64,000 bases of DNA from assembly GCF_018390735.1 (NCBI RefSeq), contig NZ_JAHBCL010000007.1, positions 83,424 through 147,423 on the forward strand, given 5' to 3'. Below, piece after piece: positions 14,987-24,018 of the stretch (its first letter is position 1; every line of letters begins with the position of its first letter). The notes under the pieces are model-generated. The model saw only the letters and a program-made list of their open reading frames with translations. It made no database searches and had not been told where the DNA came from. Source of the stretch: Fusibacter paucivorans. Lineage in GTDB: Bacteria; Bacillota; Clostridia; Peptostreptococcales; Acidaminobacteraceae. The translations under genes were made by a program, and so were the position numbers.

Positions 14987-16481
14987 ATGATTAGATACGG
15001 TCCGATATTTTGCGTTGTCCTCTTGTTGGTCAGCGCATTCTATTTTCAGCGAACCAAACGCGTACATATGATTCATCAGATCAGCGGCGGTATTTTCTTT
15101 ATTGCATTTATACTGATGCTGTTCAATTTTTATTATATCAATGCTTACGGTGCTTATTTGTATCCGTCATTTCTCAGTCAGGTGTTAGGGTTTAAGGTTA
15201 TCAGTACCTTAAGCGTTCTGGTGATCTCCGTCTTCTATATGACGATTGCCGCCATCACTTGGTTCTCCAATTATTCACTACGCAAATATATTGATCCTTC
15301 AAAAATTCCGACGTATTACAGTTTGATGCATATTATGAATGCGGCGATTACCATTGTAGTTTTTACAGACACGTTTGTAACACTGTATGTTGCCTATGTC
15401 ATCATTATCATGGCTGCCTATCACATGATTCAGATTAAAAATAAAGTGGCGGCACCTTATGAGAAGCTAAGGTTTTTGACAATGAATCTCTTTGGACTGT
15501 TTTTATTGTTTGTTGGTCTCGCAATGATGGTGTACAAAACGCATGCGATGGATTTTGAAATGCTGCATGCGGCACTCAACACATTTCAGTCAGAGGATGC
15601 CAATTATTATACACTCAGTATGACACTGTGTATCGTAGGTCTTGGTGTCAATGGCGTGCTCTTTCCCTTTTTTGCGTGGATGCCGGATCTCTTTGCGACG
15701 ACACCGGCACCACTCAGCGCACAGCTTTCGGCGGTGACCATCAAAATTTCGCCAATTGTGATGATGAAGCTCGTGTTCAGCGGCTATGGTATCACTTTGT
15801 TTAATGCGCTGCATTTAAATAGCGTCCTCGTTATCCTAGGCATCGCCAGTATGCTCAGTGGGTCTATTTTTGCAATTCACCAGCAGGATCTTAAGAAAAT
15901 GATTGCTTATTCAACGATTTCGCAGCTGGGATATGTCTATTTAGCCATTGGCATTGGCAATGAATACGGCATTCGCATTGCACTGTATCAATTGCTGGCA
16001 CATGTGGTAACCAAAGCGGCTATCTATATGAGCGTTGGTTCAATGTACGAGCAGGTGGGAACCACTGAAATAAAGCGATTGAAGGGTGTCGGTAAACAGC
16101 TTCCGATTACGCTTGGCTGTTTTGCACTTGGTGCAATATCCATGGTTGGCATCCCAATCTTGCCAGGATTTATCACGAAGTGGAATCTTTCGCTGGCAAC
16201 GTTGACAAGCGGCAGTGTTATTCCCCTTTTTGTCATTCTTATTAGTGCGATTTTAAATGCAACGTACTATAGTACCGATTATAATCAATGGCTTTTTTGG
16301 TCCTGAAAATATTGAAATGCGGCACTTTGAAGTGACGGCAAAGCCCTTTAGAGAGGTTTTGCCACTGGTGTTTCTCATTGGCATCATGGTGCTGATGGGG
16401 TTTTTCGCCAATAGTATTTTTCACTTTATTAATGCCAAGGAACTAATGGCAGCAGTGATGACAGGGGGGGTGTACATATGA
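14987..16481 (+). CDS. NuoM/N/MrpD-like proton-channel subunit, interrupted by a +1 frameshift
   Basis: The first frame runs to a stop at 16304-16306 (439 residues). The natural C-terminus continues in the next frame to 16481. Skipping one base at about 16271 joins ILNATYY to VPIIINGFFGPEN, which aligns with TALYLMPVGINAFF at the same place in the next gene; the joined protein would be about 497 residues. The second-frame stop also overlaps the next ATG (ATGA), as expected for the true end. Conserved channel features include LSAVTIKISPIVMMKL and KMIAYSTISQLGYVYLAIG. GGGAGG precedes the ATG. Whether the shift is real or a sequence error cannot be told here. Confidence 0.8.
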
Positions 16482-17926
16482 CGGCAATTGGATTGTACAC
16501 CATGGTTTTCCTGCCTTTTGCTTCTGGTGTCATTCATGAGTTTTTACCAAAGAAGCGGCAAAAACTTTCAAAGGGATGGGTGTTGACGACGCTGGGCGTT
16601 GAGATTTTTTTAATTTTACAGGCGCTTATCCGCGGCCAAAATGTTGAACTCGTCAGTGTTCAGATGATTGATCTTATTCGTCTTCACTTTCGATTAGACG
16701 GATTGGGAATTATCTTTTGCAGTTTGGCGATTTTTCTATGGCTCATGGCGACGCTATACAGTTTTTCTTATATGAAGGGCGAGCCGCGCGCGCATCATTT
16801 TTACAGCTATATGCTCTGTGTGCTGACGGCAGTGATCGGCATTGCGGTGTCAGGCAACCTGATGATGCTCTATATTTTTTACGAATTATTGACCATTACA
16901 ACATTTCCGCTCATAATTTTTAGAAATACAGAAGAGGCCATTCGCTTGGGCAATAAATACTTAATTTACAGTTTTGTTGGTTCTAGTTTCGTAATCGTCG
17001 GTATGAGCGTTTATTTTTTTAATGTTGGCAATTTGGATTTTACGCCGTTTTCACAGGCGAGTGTCTATGGGGATACCCTCGTGATCAGTTACTTATTTCT
17101 GTTTTTGGGATTTGGTGTGAAGACGGCGCTGGTGCCATTTCATAGTTGGCTGCCTTCGGCAATGCTGGCGCCAACGCCTGTTAGTGCGTTGCTCCACGCT
17201 GTAGCCGTGGTAAAATCGGGTATTTTTGCGATGCTTCGATTGAATTATTACCTCTTTGGTGCGGCTTTTCTTAATGCGCATGGTTACTTGCAGAATGCAT
17301 TGCTTACCATGGTAACGGTTTCTATTCTCGTTGGGGCCTTTTTGGCGTATCATCAAAAAAATCTTAAACGAAGGCTGGCGTACTCTACAATTAGTCAGCT
17401 TGGCTATATCATGCTCGGGATACTCATGTCAAATGGCATTGCGCTGACGGGAGCGCTGTTGCATTTCGTCAATCACGCTGTTATTAAAATGTCGTTGTTT
17501 TTCTGCGTTGGCAGTTTTTATAAAAATGCGAAGATTACAGATTTTGATGAAGTTGATGGCTACGGTAAAAAACTGCCTTTTAGCTTTGGTGCATTTATGA
17601 TTGCAACCATCTCTATTATGGGCTTGCCGCCCACCAACGGCTTTGTCAGCAAGTGGTTTTTATCCCTCGGCGCCATTGAGCAGGCAAAGATGCCGTTTAT
17701 TTTCGTCATGCTCTTCAGCGCCTTCATGACGGCGCTATACCTAATGCCGGTCGGCATTAATGCTTTTTTTAAATCGCCGAAAACAGAACGCGAGATTGTA
17801 CCAATGGATCTGAGTATGCGCGTGCCAATTGCTGTGCTCGTGTTGCTGTGTCTCTTACTGGGACTCTTTCCAAATCCGCTGTTGACGTTTATCAACCAGC
17901 ATGTCGTCAATTACTTGAACATATAG
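16478..17926 (+). CDS. NuoM/MrpD-like proton-channel subunit
   Basis: 482 residues, about 14 helices. Complex I/Mrp antiporter-like family. The conserved Glu in MLYIFYELLTITTFPLI and Lys residues in GFGVKTALVPFHSWLP and HAVAVVKSGIFAML mark the proton path. AGGGGGG lies upstream of the ATG. It is the middle of three consecutive homologues. No NuoB/C/D/H genes flank them, so they are not a complete complex I; they may supply the large subunits missing from the mrp operon at 7432-11696. Confidence 0.85.
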   Translation: MTAIGLYTMVFLPFASGVIHEFLPKKRQKLSKGWVLTTLGVEIFLILQALIRGQNVELVSVQMIDLIRLHFRLDGLGIIFCSLAIFLWLMATLYSFSYMKGEPRAHHFYSYMLCVLTAVIGIAVSGNLMMLYIFYELLTITTFPLIIFRNTEEAIRLGNKYLIYSFVGSSFVIVGMSVYFFNVGNLDFTPFSQASVYGDTLVISYLFLFLGFGVKTALVPFHSWLPSAMLAPTPVSALLHAVAVVKSGIFAMLRLNYYLFGAAFLNAHGYLQNALLTMVTVSILVGAFLAYHQKNLKRRLAYSTISQLGYIMLGILMSNGIALTGALLHFVNHAVIKMSLFFCVGSFYKNAKITDFDEVDGYGKKLPFSFGAFMIATISIMGLPPTNGFVSKWFLSLGAIEQAKMPFIFVMLFSAFMTALYLMPVGINAFFKSPKTEREIVPMDLSMRVPIAVLVLLCLLLGLFPNPLLTFINQHVVNYLNI

Positions 17927-17935
17927 GAGGGTGAG

Positions 17936-19843
17936 ATGAAAGTCAGTACAATGCTTTTAATAATCATCTTCATGCCGATGATTGCCAGTGTCGTCAGCTA
18001 TTGGATTGGCATGATTCGAGAGTCATACCGCAATTTCTTTCTGATAGGTATGATGGTGGTAGAGGCCTTAATCACCTATAAGATCTACGGTATTGTCAGC
18101 ACCGGTGAAGTCATCTGGTTGACGATTCCAGGCGTTATGGGAACGGGATTTGTATTAAAATGTGATTTGTATCGCTTTGTATTTGTGGCCATTGCCGTTT
18201 TTGCATGGTTTGTGACCATGTTGTATTCCTTTCTTTATTTGATCAAGTACAACCATCGAAATCGTTATTTTATGTTTTTTACACTGACATTGTCAGCAAC
18301 GGTTGGATTTTTCCTTTCTGCCAATATCATCAATATGTTTACGTTCTTTGAAATATTGACCATTTCATTGTATCTATTGATTATTCACGATGAAGATGAG
18401 TACTCTCATGAAGCGGGTTCAATTTACCTGAACATGGCAATTTTCGGCGGCTTAGTCCAGCTTCTAGGCATTTTTATGCTCTATGCCTATACGGGGACTT
18501 TTATGATTGACGAAGTCGGTGCTATTTTTGAGGGGATGGGTTATATCAAATACGTGATTGCCATTCTGATTTTCATTGGTTATGCGGTTAAGGCAAGTTG
18601 TTTCCCACTGCATGTTTGGCTGCCGAAAGCCCATCCGGCGGCACCGTCTCCTGCCTCTGCGGTATTGTCCGGTGTCATGCTGAAATGCGGCGTATTCGGC
18701 ATTATCATGGTAGCAAATGATTTTCTGAGACTCGATCATTATTTTGCCACAATGCTGATGATTATTGCCTATGCCAATATTATTCTGACGGGTATTATGG
18801 CTATGTATCAGCGGAATTTAAAGCGGATTATGGCCTTTAGCTCGATGAGCCAAATCGGCTTCATTTTGTTGGGTGTGGCACTGCTGGGGGTTGATGAAAA
18901 CTATGCAGCCTACGGTACACTGCTGTATATTATTAACCATAGTATCTACAAAGTGCTGCTGTTTCTATGTGCCGGCGTTATCTATACGTTGGTCAAGGAT
19001 TTGAGTTTAAATAACTTGAAGGGATTTGGCAGGGGCAAATATATTCTGTTTGTACTCTTTCTCGTGGGTGTTCTTGGTCTTACAGCGTTCCCGGGATTCA
19101 ATGGTTACTTGGGAAAGACACTGCTATATCATGCGTTGGAACACTATGTCGAAATACACGGTTTCTTTTATCGCTTTTTACTGATTCTCTTTGATGTAGG
19201 CAGTATGATTACAGTGGCCTATGCATTAAAGATGATGGTGGCCATATTTATTTGGAAAGCGGAAGAAACACCGCCAAAGACCAGCAATAAGTGGATCTAT
19301 TTCCCGCTGTTTCTATTGGCTTTTGCCATTTATTACGAAGGAACACATCCATCAATGATTTTATCGGCGTTGGGAGATGCCGCGATTCACTTAGGCGGAA
19401 CACGTCAATTTCATTATGCCTTTTATGAAGTGGAAAACCTGATGCACAGTGCTGTGATCTTTTTGTTTGGCGGGCTGATTTACGTTTTCTTCATCAACGG
19501 ACTGCTTAGAAAAAATGAAAATGGTAAGTGGATGTACGTGAATCCTTCAATGCACTGGATCAGTGCAGAGCGCCTTTTGTACCAGCCGAGTATGGCTTTT
19601 GTCCTTCACATTATGCCGCGGGCGATTATGCGAATTGACGCTAGACTCTCGCTGCTCTTTACACATATGATGACAGCATTGCTGCGCAGTTCGAATATTA
19701 AATTTAAAACGATATCAGATCGAGAATATACACTGAAGAGTATTGGCTTTGATGCAATGCGCTGGCTAAAAACAGTCAGCGGCAGTATGATTTTGGCACT
19801 TTTAGCAACCATGCTCATTTATATGATTTTAACATTGATCTAA
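17936..19843 (+). CDS. NuoL/MrpA-like proton-channel subunit
   Basis: 635 residues, the longest of the three and the closest in length to NuoL, HyfB or the MrpA N-terminal module. Key segments are FTFFEILTISLYLLII (Glu), GYAVKASCFPLHVWLPKAHP (Lys), ASAVLSGVMLKCGVFG and NLKRIMAFSSMSQIGF. The C-terminal 150 residues hold two further helices and an amphipathic stretch, reminiscent of the lateral helix of NuoL, though that is inference. GGAGGGTGAG precedes the ATG, 9 bp after the previous stop. A terminator follows. Confidence 0.85.
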   Translation: MKVSTMLLIIIFMPMIASVVSYWIGMIRESYRNFFLIGMMVVEALITYKIYGIVSTGEVIWLTIPGVMGTGFVLKCDLYRFVFVAIAVFAWFVTMLYSFLYLIKYNHRNRYFMFFTLTLSATVGFFLSANIINMFTFFEILTISLYLLIIHDEDEYSHEAGSIYLNMAIFGGLVQLLGIFMLYAYTGTFMIDEVGAIFEGMGYIKYVIAILIFIGYAVKASCFPLHVWLPKAHPAAPSPASAVLSGVMLKCGVFGIIMVANDFLRLDHYFATMLMIIAYANIILTGIMAMYQRNLKRIMAFSSMSQIGFILLGVALLGVDENYAAYGTLLYIINHSIYKVLLFLCAGVIYTLVKDLSLNNLKGFGRGKYILFVLFLVGVLGLTAFPGFNGYLGKTLLYHALEHYVEIHGFFYRFLLILFDVGSMITVAYALKMMVAIFIWKAEETPPKTSNKWIYFPLFLLAFAIYYEGTHPSMILSALGDAAIHLGGTRQFHYAFYEVENLMHSAVIFLFGGLIYVFFINGLLRKNENGKWMYVNPSMHWISAERLLYQPSMAFVLHIMPRAIMRIDARLSLLFTHMMTALLRSSNIKFKTISDREYTLKSIGFDAMRWLKTVSGSMILALLATMLIYMILTLI

Positions 19844-19874
19844 ACATTGATCTAAACATTAATGCAAAATAATG

Positions 19875-19922
19875 AAGCGCTGTCCTATTCAGTATTAAAA
19901 CTGTTTAAGACAACGCTTTTTT
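19875..19922 (+). terminator. Terminator after the NuoL-like gene
   Basis: AAGCGCTGTC pairs with GACAACGCTT across a 24-nt loop, followed by six T residues on the plus strand. It touches the end of the convergent diadenylate-cyclase-domain gene. Just before it, ACATTGATCTAA is duplicated at the stop codon. Confidence 0.65.
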
Positions 19923-21324
19923 ATGAGATCGTATTTAATGTGTGTTTTGTAATCATATCGGCATCGCCGTCTTCGGAGATGACGATGACGATGACATCTG
20001 CATAAGTGGTGTTGTGAGAGACGGTTTCAACGTAGCGAATAGCAGAGTTATACCGAGCACCTCTTGATGGATCGCCTTTTTCAGTGGCGATGCCGTCGAG
20101 AATAACGCCAATGCCGTGACAGACGCCGTCCAAGTCCATGAGGATGGCTCCGTCAATACGTGTGATGGACTGAATATCGCTTTCGGAAAGTGGTTTGGGT
20201 TCAATGACAAATCCCTGATTTTTTAAACGAAGTGCTTCGCTGCGGGCATTCTTAGACAATACAATAAGGGTGCCCTTAATTTGTTTAAAGGCTTCTAAAA
20301 TCAGTTTGTAGAGCTGTAGGGTATGCTTCGCATTAAATTCTGGATAGAGCTCGCGAAGTGTCCGACTGAATTTATAATAACTGATTTTGGGTTTGGGAAT
20401 AAACAGTTCTTCATGGACGACTTGAAAGAGGCGGACGAGGTTGTACGATAGCTGCCAGCTTGCATAATGGCTAAACTCAATGGTTAGCAGCTGATTGAGA
20501 TACCGTGACGCTTCAACAGCATCGAGGATGCGAACGGTGCCGTAGATATATTCCCCGTCTGAAAGCAGATAAATATCATCTCCAGATAGTTCCAAAATTT
20601 TGCGAATATGCCGTAACCGATGAAGTGGTATGGCAGTTTCAAAAGAGACGATTCGTTCAAAGGCGCTGTTGCGGGTAAGCCTAGTCAAATCATCCAGAGA
20701 AGCCAGTAGTATTTTGCCGTTGCTAAAAGTCTTTTCATAACTTAATGAAGAGATTTTACTAATGCTTTCAAATGGTGCGGCGCTTTGCGGCGCATCGAGC
20801 AGCTCTGTAAACAGTGATTTGCCGGCAGCACGCATTAACGAAACGACTGAGGGCGGTGAAAACACTTCCCCTTCGGCAAGTGTGCGGATTCCTTCATTAA
20901 GAATGCTCAGTGTTTCAGCGATAATGGCATCAATAATTGATCGGTTTACCGTTCGGCTGTTTACAGGCAGTCGTTCATAAGGTGAGAGCATTTTTCGGTC
21001 AAAGACGAGCAGAAACGCAATAAGATTTTGACGGGTTAATGTAAATTGTGTTATGACTATTTGATGCCACTCGTGGTCAAAATCCGGCATAAGTTCGATG
21101 AATGCCTGAAGTTCGTGTTTTTTTTCATAAAGCGTTTCGAGCTGTTCGTGATCTGTTTTGAAGGTAAAAGCCTTATCTTTATATGTCATAATGAGGTTAT
21201 TGGAAGCGATGTGAAAGGTAATGGCGCCCATTTCGGGAATCAGCTCTTCATCGACGTTTTTGAAAATTTGTGTGATATAGGGCTCAAAAGCACCTGTTAA
21301 TTGATATGCATTTAACAAACTCAT
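19921..21324 (-). CDS. DisA_N/DAC-domain protein (putative diadenylate cyclase)
   Basis: 467 residues. About 300 N-terminal residues that I do not recognise precede a C-terminal DAC-like domain. DAC enzymes make cyclic di-AMP from two ATP. The DGA motif is present (IDGAILMDLDG, residues 391-393), but the second motif reads GARYNSAIRY (RYN, 424-426) where classic DisA/CdaA enzymes have RHR; VIVISEDGD matches the following strand. It may be an active variant or a non-catalytic binder. GGAGGG touches the ATG; a TTG two codons later (spacing 7 nt) is an alternative start. Confidence 0.72.
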   Translation of the reverse strand: MSLLNAYQLTGAFEPYITQIFKNVDEELIPEMGAITFHIASNNLIMTYKDKAFTFKTDHEQLETLYEKKHELQAFIELMPDFDHEWHQIVITQFTLTRQNLIAFLLVFDRKMLSPYERLPVNSRTVNRSIIDAIIAETLSILNEGIRTLAEGEVFSPPSVVSLMRAAGKSLFTELLDAPQSAAPFESISKISSLSYEKTFSNGKILLASLDDLTRLTRNSAFERIVSFETAIPLHRLRHIRKILELSGDDIYLLSDGEYIYGTVRILDAVEASRYLNQLLTIEFSHYASWQLSYNLVRLFQVVHEELFIPKPKISYYKFSRTLRELYPEFNAKHTLQLYKLILEAFKQIKGTLIVLSKNARSEALRLKNQGFVIEPKPLSESDIQSITRIDGAILMDLDGVCHGIGVILDGIATEKGDPSRGARYNSAIRYVETVSHNTTYADVIVIVISEDGDADMITKHTLNTIS

Positions 21325-21384
21325 CCCTCCATCATATCCCAGTTCTTATTCAATATATACCATAAAGACAGTGTTTGTAAGCAA

Positions 21385-21421
21385 TAAAAAAAGAATACTA
21401 GAGCAAGGAAACTCTAGTATT
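21385..21421 (-). terminator. Intrinsic terminator inside the 5' leader of the DAC-domain gene
   Basis: AATACTAGAG (21394-21403) and CTCTAGTATT (21412-21421) form a perfect 10-bp stem with an 8-nt loop, followed by seven U residues on the minus strand. The only minus-strand gene downstream is the DAC gene 60 nt away, and no gene lies upstream on this strand, so it ends either an attenuated leader or a small RNA. Confidence 0.75.
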
Positions 21422-21424
21422 ATT

Positions 21425-21558
21425 AAGGAATGACTATATCAATTAATTATCAAGTTAAATTGTAACATAGGGATTCTCAGAGGGAGGTACAATTTAAGAT
21501 GATAATAATTGCTGTTATTAATATATCAATTTTAACATACCAACAGCCTCTGTGACAA
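21425..21558 (-). promoter_or_regulatory. Promoter and structured leader (or small RNA) before the DAC-domain gene
   Basis: Minus-strand TTGTCA (21553-21558), 18 bp, TAAAAT (21529-21534), then about 100 nt before the terminator. Within this the arms AAATTGTA and TACAATTT can pair around a pyrimidine-rich loop. I see no convincing ORF. It does not match any riboswitch consensus I can recognise. On the other strand a TATAAT at 21599-21604 probably serves the HDOD gene. Confidence 0.45.
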
Positions 21559-21643
21559 GAATTTTCAACTATTTTGTGAATTTAAAATTGGGATAGGGTA
21601 TAATAGAATAGATTGATAAACAGACTAGCTTGAGGAGTCATTC

Positions 21644-22801
21644 ATGAAGAAAATAATGCTCATATCAAAGGATGTTGCATTTTTTGGTAAGTTTGAAAGG
21701 CGTTTTAATCCAGAACACTATGCACTTAAGTGGGTGGAGCACATTGAAGCGTCTTATTTGCCGCTTGAAGCAGAAAATTTTAATACGGTTATTGTCGACA
21801 TTGCCAATCAGGATGAAAATGAACAATATCTAAAGTTTTTACAAAAGCATTACCCTAAAATTATCCGCATCAATATTGAAAATCATCAATATGGAATGGC
21901 ATTTAAGGGCAACGCGCATGCGCAGATGAGTTGGCGTAAGAATCAGGATATATCCGAACTCGTCCTCATGGTATTGAAACTCATCGAAATTGATGAACGG
22001 ATTAATAATGCCGAACTGCTGAACTTAGTATCTAATCTGCGGCACTTGCCGACACTTCCCAAAATTTATAATGTCTTGACAGGCCTTATTGAAAATAATG
22101 CCTCAGTGGATGCAATATCAACACGACTTGAAGAAGATCCTGCCATTGCCACCAATGTGCTGAAACTGGCGAATAGTGCTTTTTATAATGCGAAGACGGG
22201 CTCTGTTCGACAGGCGATTATGTACATAGGGCTCAACAATGTTAAAAACATTATATTGACGAATGCCGTCTTTGACAATAACGGACTTGATCCCGAATTT
22301 AAAGAAGTACACTGGCGGCATGTTAATTATGCTAATAAAATACTCAATGCCTTGTATATTGAAGTGCTTGGAAAAAAACTGAATAACAATATATCGGCCG
22401 CTGGGTTATTACATGATGTCGGCAATATTGTCCTCATGTGCAATTTTCCGCAGTTACTGAGAGATATTCTCAAGCAGTCTTCAGATCATGAAATCTATTT
22501 AGTTGAAAAAGATCAGATTGGTTTTAGTCATGAAGAATTAGGGGGACATTTACTGGATTTGTGGGGATTACCAATACCGGTGATCGAAGCGGCACTTTAT
22601 CATCACGACCCGATGAATGAAAACATCGTCAACTGCGAACTCATTATGAGCATGCATATTGCCGATTACTATGCATGGAAAATCGTTGGTGTAGATGATG
22701 CTGACTTATCGCTTAATGCATTGGTTTTTTCGGAAATGGGCATTCCGAAATCGGTATTTGATGCATTTTACGAACAGTTTAAACAGCGCGATGTTGGATA
22801 A
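21644..22801 (+). CDS. HDOD-domain signalling protein with receiver-like N-terminus
   Basis: 385 residues. Residues 1-115 resemble a degenerate receiver domain (MKKIMLISKD, then TVIVDIANQD). Residues 125-380 form an HDOD domain: LRHLPTLPKIYNVL, EDPAIATNVLKLANSAFYN, and GLLHDVGNIVLMCNFP, which keeps an HD pair. HDOD proteins usually act in signalling without proven enzymatic activity. GAGGAG precedes the ATG. It is divergent from the DAC-domain gene. Confidence 0.85.
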   Translation: MKKIMLISKDVAFFGKFERRFNPEHYALKWVEHIEASYLPLEAENFNTVIVDIANQDENEQYLKFLQKHYPKIIRINIENHQYGMAFKGNAHAQMSWRKNQDISELVLMVLKLIEIDERINNAELLNLVSNLRHLPTLPKIYNVLTGLIENNASVDAISTRLEEDPAIATNVLKLANSAFYNAKTGSVRQAIMYIGLNNVKNIILTNAVFDNNGLDPEFKEVHWRHVNYANKILNALYIEVLGKKLNNNISAAGLLHDVGNIVLMCNFPQLLRDILKQSSDHEIYLVEKDQIGFSHEELGGHLLDLWGLPIPVIEAALYHHDPMNENIVNCELIMSMHIADYYAWKIVGVDDADLSLNALVFSEMGIPKSVFDAFYEQFKQRDVG

Positions 22802-22878
22802 TTCTCGCTTTATCATGGCGCTTTACAAGAAAATTTGTTATGATAGTGAGCATAGCTATTGATTGAAGGGAGACGATT

Positions 22879-23622
22879 ATGTCGGATAAAGTACTTGCAA
22901 AAGTAAATGGCAGAGCCATTACTGAAAATGATTTAAACATGTTCTTTCAAACACTTGGACAGCAGGTTCAATCGCAGTTTCAAGGTGATGAGGGAATGAA
23001 ACGCCTTTTGGATGAATTGGTTTACCAAGAGCTTTTCTACGCAGAAGCGGTGGATACAAAGCTTGAAGAAACTGAGGCTTTCAAGGTGGAACTCAATCAA
23101 GCAAAAGAAAACCTGCTTAAACAGTTCAATATAAAAAATCTTATTGAAGGTGTAGCGGTAACAGATGATGAGGCAACAGCTTTCTACGAAGCCAATACGC
23201 AGTATTTTGCATCTGGCGAACAAGTCAAGGCATCACATATTTTGGTTGATACCCTTGAAAAAGCCAATGAAGTTCAAGAAGCGTTAAAAGGTGACTTGTC
23301 TTTTGAAGAAGCTGCAAAAACATATTCATCATGCCCGTCTAAAGAAAACGGCGGCGATTTGGGCTTTTTCCAAAAAGGTCAAATGGTACCTGAATTTGAA
23401 GCAGCTGCATTTGAAATGGCAACCGATACGGTTTCTGAACCCGTTCAAACACAATTTGGTTTTCATATTATCAAGAAAACAGGTTATACAGAAGCGGCTG
23501 TGCAGTCATTTGATGCCGTTGCAGCTCAGATTAAGCAGCAATTGCTCATTCAGAAACAAAATGCGACTTACCTTGAAAAGGTAGAAGCGTTAAAGAGCAA
23601 ATATACAGTTGAGATGTTATAG
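22879..23622 (+). CDS. Parvulin-type peptidyl-prolyl isomerase (cytoplasmic)
   Basis: 247 residues. An N-terminal SurA/trigger-like helical region is followed by a rotamase domain (about 115-215): VKASHILVDTLEKANEV, then GGDLGFFQKGQMVPEFE and TQFGFHIIKKTG, all typical of parvulins. No signal peptide or lipobox, unlike PrsA, so it should work in the cytoplasm. AAGGGAG precedes the ATG. Confidence 0.9.
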   Translation: MSDKVLAKVNGRAITENDLNMFFQTLGQQVQSQFQGDEGMKRLLDELVYQELFYAEAVDTKLEETEAFKVELNQAKENLLKQFNIKNLIEGVAVTDDEATAFYEANTQYFASGEQVKASHILVDTLEKANEVQEALKGDLSFEEAAKTYSSCPSKENGGDLGFFQKGQMVPEFEAAAFEMATDTVSEPVQTQFGFHIIKKTGYTEAAVQSFDAVAAQIKQQLLIQKQNATYLEKVEALKSKYTVEML

Positions 23623-23727
23623 AAAACGTTAAAGTGTTTTTGCATATAAAACGCGGTTGCGGATGTTTTACGAAGATCGTCGCAGCCAGTTGAATCGAAT
23701 TTCAAAGTGAGCAGCGAGAAAAATCAG

Positions 23728-23767
23728 CCGATTTTGACATTGTTAAATATGTCGAAATCGGTTTTTT
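23728..23767 (+). terminator. Terminator after the parvulin gene
   Basis: CCGATTTTGACA pairs with TGTCGAAATCGG (one G-T pair) around a 10-nt loop, followed by six T residues. Confidence 0.8.
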
Positions 23768-23961
23768 GATGGTTATTTCCGGATTAATTTTCTATTTTAA
23801 AGTCCTATTTTAAGGTTTCTGTTGGTCTATAATTCAAGAAACGTGTTACATTATCTTGTTTAAAGGGCTTGGTAAAATTGATCATTACGGCATGTTTTAA
23901 CGCCAAACGACAGATTAGCGGATAGAATGGTGCGATACGGTAGGTGCAGCGAACGCAGTTG

Positions 23962-23970
23962 TGCTATAAT
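23962..23970 (+). promoter_or_regulatory. Extended -10 promoter of yhaM
   Basis: TG-C-TATAAT, an extended -10 box, with no clear -35. The 23623-24018 gap (396 bp) holds this, the terminator at 23728 and a short repeat of CTATTTTAA near 23790-23820; I see no gene in it. Confidence 0.55.
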
Positions 23971-24018
23971 AGACATGAGTAAAGTTAGGTTATTCAGTCT
24001 AGACAAAGGAGCAGGGGT

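Noticed and set aside
16257..16306. Programmed frameshift in the channel gene
   Set aside because: No slippery heptamer, downstream pseudoknot or internal Shine-Dalgarno is evident; mutation or sequence error is simpler.
14987..19843. Part of a respiratory complex I operon
   Set aside because: No nuoA-D, H, I, J or K genes flank the three large channel genes.
21325..21560. c-di-AMP (ydaO) riboswitch before the DAC-domain gene
   Set aside because: The leader is short and I cannot find the conserved segments of that class.
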